Assembly (NCBI RefSeq): GCF_023507745.1 | Contig: NZ_JALPZO010000121.1 | Span: 1-46,591 of the forward strand | DNA length: 46,591 bases | Source of the DNA: Vreelandella olivaria | GTDB lineage: Bacteria > Pseudomonadota > Gammaproteobacteria > Pseudomonadales > Halomonadaceae | Reading direction: 5' to 3' | Part shown: positions 15,700-24,505 of the stretch, one piece after another | How the letters are laid out: every line of letters begins with the position of its first letter | Position numbering within the stretch: position 1 is the first letter of the stretch | Notes under the pieces: model-generated | What the model was told of the DNA's origin: nothing | Seen by the model: the letters and a program-made list of their open reading frames with translations, nothing else | Database searches by the model: none | Program-made: the position numbers and the translations under genes

Positions 15700-18549
15700 T
15701 TAATGTTCATCGGCCGTCTTTGCCAACGGGGCTAACGCTTCGCGATAGGCGGCAATATTGCTAGGCGAGTCGCCTGGGTTAAAACGAATGTCCAACTGGC
15801 GTGACAGTAGGGAGGGCCAGAGCGACTGGATATCCTCTATGCTTACCTCAAGGGCTAGTTTTGCCAGCTGTTCTTGGCGGTCAAAGCGGATATCATCCAA
15901 TGCCGTGGCCTGCCAGAGGCGGTTAGCCATGCCCTGTAGGCTGGTGTCTCGTTGGCGTAGCCGATCATGTACGGCTTGGCGATTAGGTGCTAACGCTTCA
16001 TCCGTTAGTTGCTCAAGCCGCTCACCAGCCATTTCCATAAAGGCATCCATGCGTTCGGCGATTGTATCGCTATCGGTGTCAGGAGACTGAACAACCAGTG
16101 CGACGCCTGGTGCTTCCAGCAGTGGCAGGTAGCCTGCATTAACGACATAGCCTAGCTGCTCTTCAGTACGCAGTTGCTGGTAGAACGGGGTATTCAGCCA
16201 CTGGGCAATCACACTGATAGTGGCCTGCTCTTTGGCGGTTTGATTACGGCCTTGCAGGTAACGCATGACCAGTGACTCTTCCCGGGTGCTGTGGGGATGA
16301 AGTGTTTCAGCCTCACTGCTGACGGCTAAGGGTGTTAACTCGGCTATGTCTCCTCGAGTCAGGCGAGGCGTCAGCGCATCACGAACGATGCCCGCCTGTT
16401 CACGTGCCAGTTCCTCATCCAGGTTGCCCACCGCCATGGCGTCCACATACAAGCCATTCAAGAACCGTTTACGGAAGTGCTCCAAATGCTGGCGCTCCAG
16501 CCGCTGGCTGGCGTTGAACAGTTCTGCATTGGACCACTGCGGTGTGAGCAGTGCCTCACCCAGGGCGCGACTGGCCTGCCCATAAAGCGACGCCTGTGGA
16601 GCATTGCGCCACTCCCGCTGTAGCTGGTAGCGCACGCGTTCAAAGGCGCTCGCAGAAATATCGGCGGTTTTCAACTGCTCAATGGCCTGCTCAATCAGTG
16701 GGGTTTGGCCATCACGCCATCCGGAGAAGGAGAGTGTCATGCCCCGTGCGTGTGGGTAAGCACTAAACGATTGCCCGGCCAGCCAGGCGGGGTAGAGGGA
16801 CTCATTCAGGCTATCATTCAGCCAACTCGCCAGTAACCGCGTTAGCACGGCTTCTTCTGCTGAATAGCTGGAACTGGGGTGCTGTAGGCTGACACGCCAT
16901 TCAACGCTTGGGGTATTAAAGCGGGCATCCTGCATATGCCAGGCGGTAAACGTTGGCGTCTCTACCAATAAGTGTGGCTGGTCGTCCTGGCCGGACTGTA
17001 GTGTTAAGTCGTTGGCGATAAAGGGGTTTGGTTCTGGTAGCGCCAACCCGCCAAGTGCACGGCCTGGCTCGCTTGAAAGCTGCTCTTTCCATTGGGTGTT
17101 AAACCAAGGGGAAAGGGTGTCGCTCTCTACGTCTGCGGCGGAGTAAAAGCGCAGCATATTATCTGGGGTGAGTGCATCCAGATAGACCTGTTGGCGCTCG
17201 CTATCCATACCGTCCATACGGTAAGGCGCATACTGCACGTCTTCAACCGGATAGCGGGATAGGCTCATTGCCAAACGCGTTGCTTCCTGTTGGGGTGCGC
17301 CATGCTGTTGAAAGCGGAAAGCCTGCTCGCTAAGGCTCTTTTGCTCATCGTAGCGCCACGCCGCCATGCCATCGTCACGTATCTGCTCAATGGCGGCAAA
17401 GAGTGTAGCTTCAATATCGTCCAGTCGCTCAGCGCCTGCCGGCGTCAGGCTGATGGAAACCGTAAACAGTGCATCTTTGCCGTCGCCGCGCCCAACACCT
17501 GCCGAGAGCGCATCTGCCAAGCCCGCTTCACGCAATACCGCCAGCAGGCTACCGTCGCCTTCATCACCCAGTAGGTGTGAAATCAGTTGTGTCGGCTTGG
17601 TACGGTACTCGTCCGTAGGGTCGGGGATGGGAAAATAGAAGCGTAGCTGGCGGCGGTCCTGCAGTGACTGACGCTCTATATAGCGCGGCAACGTATCGGC
17701 ATTCACCAGTGGCGCGTCAATAACCGGCACCTCAAGGCCGTTATCCGGAATATCCGCAAACCGTTCCACCACCCACTCTTCGAGAGTGTCGAGGGGTTGG
17801 GGGGCCACGATAGCCAGATTCATCACATTGGCGTCATAGTAACGGTGATAAAAGTCGATGACACGTTCCCGCAGGGTCGCTTCTCCCTCTGGCGGGTTAG
17901 CGAGGGTTTCACGGCTTCCAACGGCAAAGCCCGTCGTTGCATTTTCAGGATTGAGTAGTTGGTTCAGCACATCGTTTTCGCGGCGCGACTCATCGCGGAT
18001 GCGGGCCATATACTCGGAATGAACGATGTTACGCTCACTTTCCAGGTGGTCGGCATTAAAGAGTGGTGACAGGAAAAACTCACTAAAGCGGTCCAGTGCG
18101 CCCGGTAGGGCGGAGGGTTCGATGTCAAAAAAGTAGTTGGTGTCCTGCTGTGCTGTAAACGCGTTATGGGAACCGGCGTTATCTGAAATATAGCGCTGAT
18201 ACGCATCGGACTCAGGATAGGGTTCTGTGCCCAGGAACAGCATATGCTCCAGAAAGTGCGCCAGCCCCTGCAGGTCGTCAGGATCCTGGGCGCTGCCGAC
18301 ACGTACGTTCATGGAAGCGGCGGCTTTATCTGCCTCAGGATCACTGACCAGTAAAGCACTCAGACCGTTTTCCAGGGTAAGTACACGATAGTCGCGGCTA
18401 TCATAGGGGCTCACGATTGGCGTCGTAATATCGGCAATGGGTGTGTCCTCGGCAAAAGCGCCAGGCACGCTCCAAGCGATACTTACCACAATGCCAATAA
18501 CGGCTCGTTGCGTAAAAGAGAAGGTGAGCATTAGTTTATTCGGTCGCAA
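15700..18549 (-). CDS. Exported M16 zinc metalloprotease, pitrilysin/insulinase type
   Basis: About 949 residues. The inverted zinc motif HFLEH (in LAHFLEHMLFLGT) is followed roughly 75 residues later by the third ligand Glu in ERNIVHSEY, so the active site looks intact. Two M16 halves follow. The N-terminus is a signal peptide (…AVIGIVVSIAWSVPGAFA/ED), so it should act in the periplasm on peptides, like E. coli protease III. Start choice: TTG 18549 has AGGAG 8 nt upstream and gives a well-formed signal peptide; ATG 18531 and ATG 18576 are also in frame but lack a placed ribosome site. It sits directly behind the SRAP-family gene, whose stop lies between this gene's ribosome site and start. 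Confidence 0.85.
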   Translation of the reverse strand: MRPNKLMLTFSFTQRAVIGIVVSIAWSVPGAFAEDTPIADITTPIVSPYDSRDYRVLTLENGLSALLVSDPEADKAAASMNVRVGSAQDPDDLQGLAHFLEHMLFLGTEPYPESDAYQRYISDNAGSHNAFTAQQDTNYFFDIEPSALPGALDRFSEFFLSPLFNADHLESERNIVHSEYMARIRDESRRENDVLNQLLNPENATTGFAVGSRETLANPPEGEATLRERVIDFYHRYYDANVMNLAIVAPQPLDTLEEWVVERFADIPDNGLEVPVIDAPLVNADTLPRYIERQSLQDRRQLRFYFPIPDPTDEYRTKPTQLISHLLGDEGDGSLLAVLREAGLADALSAGVGRGDGKDALFTVSISLTPAGAERLDDIEATLFAAIEQIRDDGMAAWRYDEQKSLSEQAFRFQQHGAPQQEATRLAMSLSRYPVEDVQYAPYRMDGMDSERQQVYLDALTPDNMLRFYSAADVESDTLSPWFNTQWKEQLSSEPGRALGGLALPEPNPFIANDLTLQSGQDDQPHLLVETPTFTAWHMQDARFNTPSVEWRVSLQHPSSSYSAEEAVLTRLLASWLNDSLNESLYPAWLAGQSFSAYPHARGMTLSFSGWRDGQTPLIEQAIEQLKTADISASAFERVRYQLQREWRNAPQASLYGQASRALGEALLTPQWSNAELFNASQRLERQHLEHFRKRFLNGLYVDAMAVGNLDEELAREQAGIVRDALTPRLTRGDIAELTPLAVSSEAETLHPHSTREESLVMRYLQGRNQTAKEQATISVIAQWLNTPFYQQLRTEEQLGYVVNAGYLPLLEAPGVALVVQSPDTDSDTIAERMDAFMEMAGERLEQLTDEALAPNRQAVHDRLRQRDTSLQGMANRLWQATALDDIRFDRQEQLAKLALEVSIEDIQSLWPSLLSRQLDIRFNPGDSPSNIAAYREALAPLAKTADEH

Positions 18550-18551
18550 TA

Positions 18552-19238
18552 TTACGGCTCCTGTGACACGGCCCATCGCAGCATCGGCCCTAAAGGGTGA
18601 GCGCAGGATGATGATTGATAGGCAGGGTTATTGACTTGCTTTGATACCGGAAAAGCGCCTAACAGTTCCAAAGGCGCGGGTGTTAATAGTGAATCCAGTG
18701 AAGGCAGCTCAGTGGTTGGATCCAGCCAGCGCGTTAATGCGTCCGGGGAAATAATCACTGGCAGGCGGTCAGCCAGTGGCGATATGAAGGCGTTAGCAGG
18801 TACGCTGATCAGTGCGGTAGAGTCGGTAAAGGTGGTCAGCGTGGTGTGGTAACGGCACCACAGCGCTCCCAGTAGTAGAGGACCACGGTTGACTTGAGTG
18901 ACCAGATAAGGCTGCTTGCTGCGTGGTTGCAGCTTCCAGACGTAAAACCCGCTGACCGGAATCACACAGCGCCTGACACTAAACGCTTCATGAAACATGG
19001 CCCGTTTGCCCAGCGTTTCCGCCCGGGCACAGTGGGGAGCGTGGTCAAGCACCTTAAGCCATGGCGGGGTCAAGCCCCAAAAGAGCGACTGTAGACGGAG
19101 CTCTCCCTGCTCAAAGCGGATTGCCGAAACAGGCTGGCGAGGTGCCAGGTTGGGTGACTCAATTAACTCTTCCACGCTATTGAGTGATGGCACAAGGCGG
19201 GAAAGTGGTAGACGTTGCACGTGTAGGCGTCCCGTCAT
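18552..19238 (-). CDS. SRAP (YedK/HMCES) family protein lacking the catalytic residues
   Basis: 228 residues. SRAP fold motifs are readable in order: (M)xGR at the N-terminus, NLAPRQ at 30-35, FWGLTPPW at 53-60, xARAET at 70-75, RRCVIPVSGFYVW at 89-101, DRLPVII at 157-163, and VNNP near 202. Active YedK uses Cys2 to trap abasic sites, with Asn75, Glu105 and His160. Here the aligned residues are Thr2, Cys70, Val100 and Ala156, so all four are replaced. AAGGAG lies 7 nt before ATG 19238, so the start, and hence Thr2, is secure. DNA-contacting Arg/Glu of the ARAET motif remain. It is either a non-catalytic DNA-binding paralogue or a decaying copy; the intact frame favours the first. It shares a message with the M16 protease. 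Confidence 0.8.
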   Translation of the reverse strand: MTGRLHVQRLPLSRLVPSLNSVEELIESPNLAPRQPVSAIRFEQGELRLQSLFWGLTPPWLKVLDHAPHCARAETLGKRAMFHEAFSVRRCVIPVSGFYVWKLQPRSKQPYLVTQVNRGPLLLGALWCRYHTTLTTFTDSTALISVPANAFISPLADRLPVIISPDALTRWLDPTTELPSLDSLLTPAPLELLGAFPVSKQVNNPAYQSSSCAHPLGPMLRWAVSQEP

Positions 19239-19323
19239 GCCTGTACTCCTTATGCGAAATAGCCGGAAAATATAGTGGGATGGCGGGGGGGAACAAGAAT
19301 ACGTTAAATGTAGCGCTTTAGTG

Positions 19324-19340
19324 TCGAAAACAGTGTTCGA
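19324..19340. promoter_or_regulatory. Dyad between the SRAP and TetR genes
   Basis: TCGAA (19324-19328) and TTCGA (19336-19340) form a dyad with a 7-nt centre in the 188-bp divergent promoter region. A TATATT hexamer follows at 19353. It is a candidate operator for the TetR-family protein encoded 87 bp downstream; this is inferred from position. Confidence 0.3.
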
Positions 19341-19426
19341 TTTGAGGTATCCTATATTACCCCTTGCTCACGCAAAAGCGCGATGAGGCATTCTTTCCTG
19401 TTTGCCGTTGACCCGAAGAGATCGCC

Positions 19427-20041
19427 ATGGCCCGTCCTAGACAGCATGCGCCCGATGCCCTCCATGCGCAGGTCATGCACGCTTGTGATGAGTGGTTGGC
19501 TAAACAGCCAGTCCATGGTCTATCACTACGTGCTCTGGCCAGAGAGGTGGGCTGCGCGCCCAGCACGCTGCTAAAACTGTATGGCAGCTTTAACAACTTA
19601 TTGCAGTACGTTAACGTTGAAACGTTAGCACGCTTGCAGCATACCATCACCAGTCTGGCAGAAGATGATCCGGAGCCATGGCTGCGCTCCCTTGCGCACG
19701 CCTACTGGCGTTTTGCTGAACAGGATTGCTACCGGTGGCAGTTGTTGTTTGATTACCCCCTGGCTCAGGAGGGTGAACTGAATCAGCGTCAGAGTGATCT
19801 GATCGAAGCGCTCTTCACTCAGGTTGAGACATCGCTCAAGTGCTATCAGCCCGCGCTGGATGACCTGGAGGCCCGGCGCCTGGGCCGCACGTTATGGGGC
19901 AGTGTGCACGGTTTGGTACAGCTGGGATTAAATGAGCGACTGGGCTACTGGCAGGGGCAGCAGCTTAAAGTGGATGAGTTACTTGATCAGTTAATGAGTA
20001 CTGTCCTGGCAGGCCTGCGCCACCAGGGGGCGGTGACGTGA
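19427..20041 (+). CDS. TetR-family transcriptional regulator with WHG-type C-terminal domain
   Basis: 204 residues. A helix-turn-helix lies at about 32-52 (LSLRALAREVGCAPSTLLKLYGSFNNLL). The ligand domain carries the 'W..VHGLVQL' stretch of the TetR_C_33/WHG group. Its stop overlaps the start of the acyltransferase gene (GTGA), so the two are made together and the regulator probably controls this pair. The effector is unknown; a lipid or acyl-CoA would fit the partner. Confidence 0.85.
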   Translation: MARPRQHAPDALHAQVMHACDEWLAKQPVHGLSLRALAREVGCAPSTLLKLYGSFNNLLQYVNVETLARLQHTITSLAEDDPEPWLRSLAHAYWRFAEQDCYRWQLLFDYPLAQEGELNQRQSDLIEALFTQVETSLKCYQPALDDLEARRLGRTLWGSVHGLVQLGLNERLGYWQGQQLKVDELLDQLMSTVLAGLRHQGAVT

Positions 20042-20700
20042 CATGGAGGGTTAAGACCGTCCGTCATGTGCTGCGTAGCCTGATCTATGTAGCGATGCGC
20101 CTTTGTTATCGGCTCCATGTGCATGGTCGACACCATTTGCCAAACAAGGGGGCAGCGTTGGTTGTCTGTAATCACGTTAGTTTTATGGATGCTCTGGTAT
20201 TGGGCGGTGCGAGTCCAAGGCCACTACGCTTTGTTATGGATCAGCCCATCTTTGAGTCACGCTGGCTCAAATGGTGGTTTCAACTGGTAGGGGCCATTCC
20301 TATTGAGTCTGAGCGGCACAGCCCCGGTGCCTTGCGACGTGCCCTGGATGATGTGAGTGAAGCGCTGCGGCAGGGTGAAATTGTCATGGTATTCCCAGAG
20401 GGTAGGCTAACGCCAGATGGCGAGATTCACACTTTTCGCCGCGGTCTGGAAACCATTCTGGCCCGTGATAACGTGCCAGTGGTTCCTGCTGGTCTGGCAG
20501 GACTGTGGGGATCGTGGACGTCCCACTATGGTGGTAAGGCGCTTAAAAAATGGCCTTCCCGCTTCCGCGCCCCGGTAAGTCTGCATTTTGGCCCGGCGGT
20601 CATGGCCCAGGAGGCGGAAGAAATGGCATTACGACGCTATCTGGAGGCGCGTGTTCGGGCGCTTAAAGCGGCAGGTGACAATGAGATCGCCCACCGTTAG
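20038..20700 (+). CDS. 1-acyl-sn-glycerol-3-phosphate acyltransferase-like protein (PlsC family)
   Basis: 220 residues. The acyltransferase motif NHVSFMD (His46, Asp51) and FPEGRLT at 119-125 are intact. A hydrophobic N-terminal segment (about 10-25) should anchor it to the inner membrane. It transfers an acyl group to lysophosphatidate or a related acceptor in phospholipid synthesis. It starts with GTG 20038, preceded by an AGGGGG run and overlapping the TetR stop codon. It is a second-type PlsC rather than necessarily the essential one. Confidence 0.85.
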   Translation: MTWRVKTVRHVLRSLIYVAMRLCYRLHVHGRHHLPNKGAALVVCNHVSFMDALVLGGASPRPLRFVMDQPIFESRWLKWWFQLVGAIPIESERHSPGALRRALDDVSEALRQGEIVMVFPEGRLTPDGEIHTFRRGLETILARDNVPVVPAGLAGLWGSWTSHYGGKALKKWPSRFRAPVSLHFGPAVMAQEAEEMALRRYLEARVRALKAAGDNEIAHR

Positions 20701-20707
20701 CTAGATT

Positions 20708-21982
20708 TTAGCGACGGGTCAGACGAAGTTTTTGCCAGCAGCGTGCTGACGTGATCAGGTTGTCCCTGATTTCCAGAATTTCCATACGTATATTGCCAAT
20801 TTGCAGGCAGGCAGGGCCTTCTGGAAAGGCCTCCAGGTGCTCAAGAATCAAACCGTTCAGCGTCTTTGGGCCATCGGTGGGAAGTTGCCAGCCGAGCATT
20901 TTATTGATTTCGCGAATGTTGGCGGTGCCTTCAATGACATGGCTACCATCGTCCTGTTGATGAATCTCTTCGTCTTCTGACACATCAGTGGTGAACTCAC
21001 CCACAATCTCTTCCAGAATATCTTCCAGTGTGACCAACCCTTCCACATCACCGTATTCATCCACCACGATGCCAATGCGTCGTTTCTGCTTCTGAAAGTT
21101 AAGCAATTGGGTGTGCAGTGGTGTCGATTCCGGAATAAAGTAGGGTTCTCTGGCCTCTTGTACAATCGCTGCTTTGGTGACTTCACTGCGGGACAAAAAA
21201 CGGGCGGCATTGCGCAAATGTAGCATGCCAATAATGTTGTTGATATCACCTTTGTATACCGGCAGGCGGGTGTGCTGACTGGTGCGAATCTGAGCCAGGA
21301 TATCGTCAAGTGGATCATCCAGGTCGATACCGAGCACTTCGTGTCGGGGCACCATAATGTCGTTCACCGTGACGTTCTCAAGATCCAGAATCGACAGCAG
21401 CATCGCCCGATGGCGGTAGGGAATAAGCGTTCCTGCCTCGTGTACCACCGTACGTAATTCATCCCGGGTAAGGTTGTCGCCACCGTTCTCAACGCTTTTT
21501 ACGCCCATTAGGCGTAACAATCCGTTGGATAGCACATTCACAAGCCATACAAGGGGATAAAGCAGTTTTAGCAGTGGCTCAAGGGCCATGGAAGTGGGGT
21601 AGGCAATGCGTTCGGGCTTGATGGCAGCGTAGGTTTTGGGGGTGACTTCGGCAAAAATAAGAATCGTAATGGTCAATAGTATAGTGGAGATTGCTGGGCC
21701 GGAGACATCGCCAAAAAAGTGAATAGCGATGATGGTAGCGATAGACGCAGCGAGGTTATTAACGAAATTATTGCCAATAAGAATGACGCCTATCAGCCGA
21801 TCCGGGCGAGTAAGTAGCCGCATGACGCGCTTGGCTCTGCGGTCACCGCTATTGGCCTGATGGCTTAGCCGGTAGCGGTTTATCGACATCATGCCCGTTT
21901 CAGAACTGGAGAAGAAGGCAGATAGAAGTATGAGTAAGGCTAGCAGGCTGAACAGTAACCCCAGAGGGAAGTCGTCGCTCAA
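20708..21982 (-). CDS. corB: CNNM/CorB-type membrane protein with CBS pair and CorC_HlyC domain
   Basis: 424 residues. An N-terminal DUF21/CNNM membrane domain (LSAFFSSSETGMMSINRYRL; FAEVTPKTYAA) is followed by paired CBS domains and a C-terminal CorC_HlyC domain (VVDEYGDVEGLVTLEDILEEIVGE). Family members take part in Mg2+/Co2+ efflux. The start is TTG 21982 with AAGGA about 10 nt upstream; no ATG is in frame nearby. Next to ypjD and ffh, as in E. coli. Confidence 0.9.
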   Translation of the reverse strand: MSDDFPLGLLFSLLALLILLSAFFSSSETGMMSINRYRLSHQANSGDRRAKRVMRLLTRPDRLIGVILIGNNFVNNLAASIATIIAIHFFGDVSGPAISTILLTITILIFAEVTPKTYAAIKPERIAYPTSMALEPLLKLLYPLVWLVNVLSNGLLRLMGVKSVENGGDNLTRDELRTVVHEAGTLIPYRHRAMLLSILDLENVTVNDIMVPRHEVLGIDLDDPLDDILAQIRTSQHTRLPVYKGDINNIIGMLHLRNAARFLSRSEVTKAAIVQEAREPYFIPESTPLHTQLLNFQKQKRRIGIVVDEYGDVEGLVTLEDILEEIVGEFTTDVSEDEEIHQQDDGSHVIEGTANIREINKMLGWQLPTDGPKTLNGLILEHLEAFPEGPACLQIGNIRMEILEIRDNLITSARCWQKLRLTRR

Positions 21983-22084
21983 GTCTAAAGTTCCTTTATG
22001 GCGTATGAGGATCGATTTGTAGAAGTATGGAAGAAACGTGTCAAGATCAGCAGCCTCAGGAGCAATATCGCCAAGTCTGCAAGC

Positions 22085-22882
22085 CTAGCGATTAAGTAAA
22101 ATTTCCAGTACAAACTTACTGCCAAAATAGGCCAGCATCAATAAAAGACAGCCGCCGAGCGTCCAGCGCACTGCACGCATACCACGCCAGCCAAATCGAT
22201 AACGGCCAACCAGCAAGGTGGTGAAAATTACCCACGCACCCAGCGAAAGCACGGTCTTATGAGCCAGATGTTGGGCAAACAGGTTATCAAGGAAGATAAG
22301 TCCACTGGCAATGGATAGCGTAAGGAGCAAAATGCCGGCCCACACCAGTTCAAACAGCACCCGTTCCATGGTGGTAAGCGGGGGCAGTGACTGCACGATA
22401 CCGCGGATATGATGGTGGCGTAATGCCTGGTTTTGCAGCCCCACCAGTACAGCCTGAACCGCTGCAATCGCCAGTACAGCGAAGGCCAGCGCAGAGCTTA
22501 CGGCATGCAGGAGAATACCTGGCGTAAGGCCCCCATAGCTGCCTTGATTAGGTAGCCATGTGGCAAAAATGAGAGCAATGCCCGCGATGGGGAACAGCAC
22601 GATGCCCGCATTCAGGACAGGCTTGAACAGACTGGCGACAAGCACCACATTAACTGCGACTGCCATCAATAGGGTCACGCTCGTGGTAAAGCCCGGGAGT
22701 AGCCCCGGCGCCTCACTCACTAACTGAATCACCACCGGGATGTGCAGTAACAGCCCCAGGGCGGCGAGCAAACGCACCATACCCTGGCGGGGAGGCACCC
22801 GGCGAAAGAGTGTCATGCCCTGCCAAATGGCAGCGGCAACATAAAGTATCAAAGCGATCGTGGCGAAAGGGAGCGCCTGCAT
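22085..22882 (-). CDS. ypjD: YpjD-type cytochrome c assembly (CcsA-like) membrane protein
   Basis: 265 residues with about eight membrane segments. The CcsA-like domain includes LLHAVSSALAFAVLAIAAVQAVLVGLQ and a late 'AHKTVLSLGAWVIF' stretch with the conserved His. The family is related to haem-handling CcsA/CcmC proteins, but its exact job is unsettled. It is upstream of corB in the same direction and divergent from ffh, the conserved gammaproteobacterial arrangement. Confidence 0.88.
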   Translation of the reverse strand: MQALPFATIALILYVAAAIWQGMTLFRRVPPRQGMVRLLAALGLLLHIPVVIQLVSEAPGLLPGFTTSVTLLMAVAVNVVLVASLFKPVLNAGIVLFPIAGIALIFATWLPNQGSYGGLTPGILLHAVSSALAFAVLAIAAVQAVLVGLQNQALRHHHIRGIVQSLPPLTTMERVLFELVWAGILLLTLSIASGLIFLDNLFAQHLAHKTVLSLGAWVIFTTLLVGRYRFGWRGMRAVRWTLGGCLLLMLAYFGSKFVLEILLNR

Positions 22883-23001
22883 GATGCTATCCGTGCGCCT
22901 TGCAGCGCGTTGCTGTGAAAATCGATCAAACTAGAGCGTATAGCCTACTATAACCAATCACGGCGGTGTCGCACAGCCATCGATAGCCAATAGGGTGCCC
23001 A

Positions 23002-23030
23002 TGGAGACTCACGCCGTGAGCGCGTATAAT
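23002..23030 (+). promoter_or_regulatory. ffh promoter with a palindrome in its spacer
   Basis: TGGAGA (23002-23007), a 17-bp spacer and TATAAT (23025-23030). The spacer contains CTCACG-C-CGTGAG (23008-23020), a perfect dyad. The predicted start is about 50 bp before ATG 23087. The dyad's position would let a bound protein block RNA polymerase. Confidence 0.6.
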
Positions 23031-23086
23031 CGCCCCACACAAGTCCGGTATATATGCCCGGCGACAGCGACGGAGGCAGAGGCCCC

Positions 23087-24505
23087 ATGTTTCAGAATCT
23101 GAGCGAGCGTCTTTCCCAGACGCTGAAGTCGATTAAAGGCCAGGCACGGCTTACTGACGACAATATTAAAGACACCCTGCGTGAAGTGCGCAAGGCACTG
23201 CTTGAGGCAGACGTTGCGCTGCCGGTAGTGAAAGCATTTATCGAGCGGGTGCGTGAGCGTGCGGTGGGCCAGGAGGTTTCCAAAAGCCTCTCGCCTGGGC
23301 AGCAGTTTGTCAAAATCGTCCAGCAAGAGCTGGAAGCGATTATGGGCGAGGCCAACGAAGGTCTGACGCTGAAAGGCTCGCCAGCAGTGGTACTGATGGC
23401 GGGCTTGCAGGGGGCGGGTAAAACCACCTCGGTGGCTAAACTGGCCCGCTACCTGCGTGAGCGCGAAAAGAAAAAAGTACTGGTGGTGTCGGCGGACGTA
23501 TATCGCCCGGCGGCTATCGACCAGCTTGAGACGCTTGCTAAAGAAGTGCAGGTTGACTTCTTCCCGTCCCGCTCTGATCAAAAGCCAGTGGATATTGCGA
23601 CGGCTGCGATCAAACACGCCAAAATTCAGTTCCACGATGTGGTGCTGGTGGATACCGCTGGTCGGTTAGCGATCGACGAAGCGATGATGGCTGAAATCCA
23701 GGCGCTGCATAAAGCGATTGAGCCCCAGGAGACGCTGTTTGTTGTTGATGCCATGACCGGCCAGGATGCGGTCAATACAGCAAAAGCGTTTCATGATGCG
23801 CTGCCGCTGACTGGGGTGATCCTCACCAAGGCGGATGGTGATGCCCGTGGTGGTGCAGCGCTTTCGGTACGCCACATTACCGGCAAACCCATTAAGTTTA
23901 TGGGGGTGGGTGAGAAGGTTGATGCCTTGGAACCCTTCCACCCGGATCGTGTCGCCTCACGTATTCTGGGTATGGGCGATATGTTGTCGCTCATCGAAGA
24001 GGCCGAACGCACGGTAGATAAAGACAAAGCCGCCAAGCTAGCCAGTAAAGTCAAAAAGGGTGACGGTTTTGATCTGGAAGATTTCCGTGACCAGCTTCAG
24101 CAGCTTAAAAAGATGGGCGGCATGGGGGGCTTGTTAGGCAAGTTGCCCGGCATGGGGCAAATGGCAGAGCTTGCCCAGGGCCCAGGGCCGGAGAAAGAAC
24201 TCGGTAAACTGGAAGCATTAATTAACTCCATGACACCGAAAGAGCGTCGTAAGCCCGATATCATCAATGGGTCGCGCAAACGCCGTATCGCAGCGGGTGC
24301 AGGCTTGCAGGTACCCGATCTTAATCGCCTTCTGAAACAGCATAAACAGATGCAGAAAATGATGAAGAAGGCGGGCAAGAAAGGCGGTATGCAAAAAATG
24401 ATGCGCGGTATGTCCGGGATGATGGGTGGCGGTGGCCCTGGCGGTCCCGGAGGCCCTGGTGGTATGGGCGGCATGGGTGGTCCAGGCGGTTTGCCTTGGC
24501 GCTAA
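23087..24505 (+). CDS. ffh: Signal recognition particle protein Ffh (SRP54)
   Basis: 472 residues. An N domain is followed by the G domain with G1 GLQGAGKTT, G3 DTAGR, TKADGDARGG, and a Met-rich M domain that binds 4.5S RNA and signal sequences. It delivers membrane proteins co-translationally to FtsY, whose gene begins at 46,250. ATG 23087 is chosen because GGAGG lies about 9 nt upstream and MFQNLSERL is the conserved start. The tail after about 440 is a Gly/Met/Pro-rich run (repeats of GGPGG and GGMGG), longer than in E. coli. Confidence 0.96.
   Translation: MFQNLSERLSQTLKSIKGQARLTDDNIKDTLREVRKALLEADVALPVVKAFIERVRERAVGQEVSKSLSPGQQFVKIVQQELEAIMGEANEGLTLKGSPAVVLMAGLQGAGKTTSVAKLARYLREREKKKVLVVSADVYRPAAIDQLETLAKEVQVDFFPSRSDQKPVDIATAAIKHAKIQFHDVVLVDTAGRLAIDEAMMAEIQALHKAIEPQETLFVVDAMTGQDAVNTAKAFHDALPLTGVILTKADGDARGGAALSVRHITGKPIKFMGVGEKVDALEPFHPDRVASRILGMGDMLSLIEEAERTVDKDKAAKLASKVKKGDGFDLEDFRDQLQQLKKMGGMGGLLGKLPGMGQMAELAQGPGPEKELGKLEALINSMTPKERRKPDIINGSRKRRIAAGAGLQVPDLNRLLKQHKQMQKMMKKAGKKGGMQKMMRGMSGMMGGGGPGGPGGPGGMGGMGGPGGLPWR

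Noticed and set aside
23009..23635. 208-codon minus-strand frame over ffh
   Set aside because: Shadow of the conserved Ffh N and G domains on the other strand.
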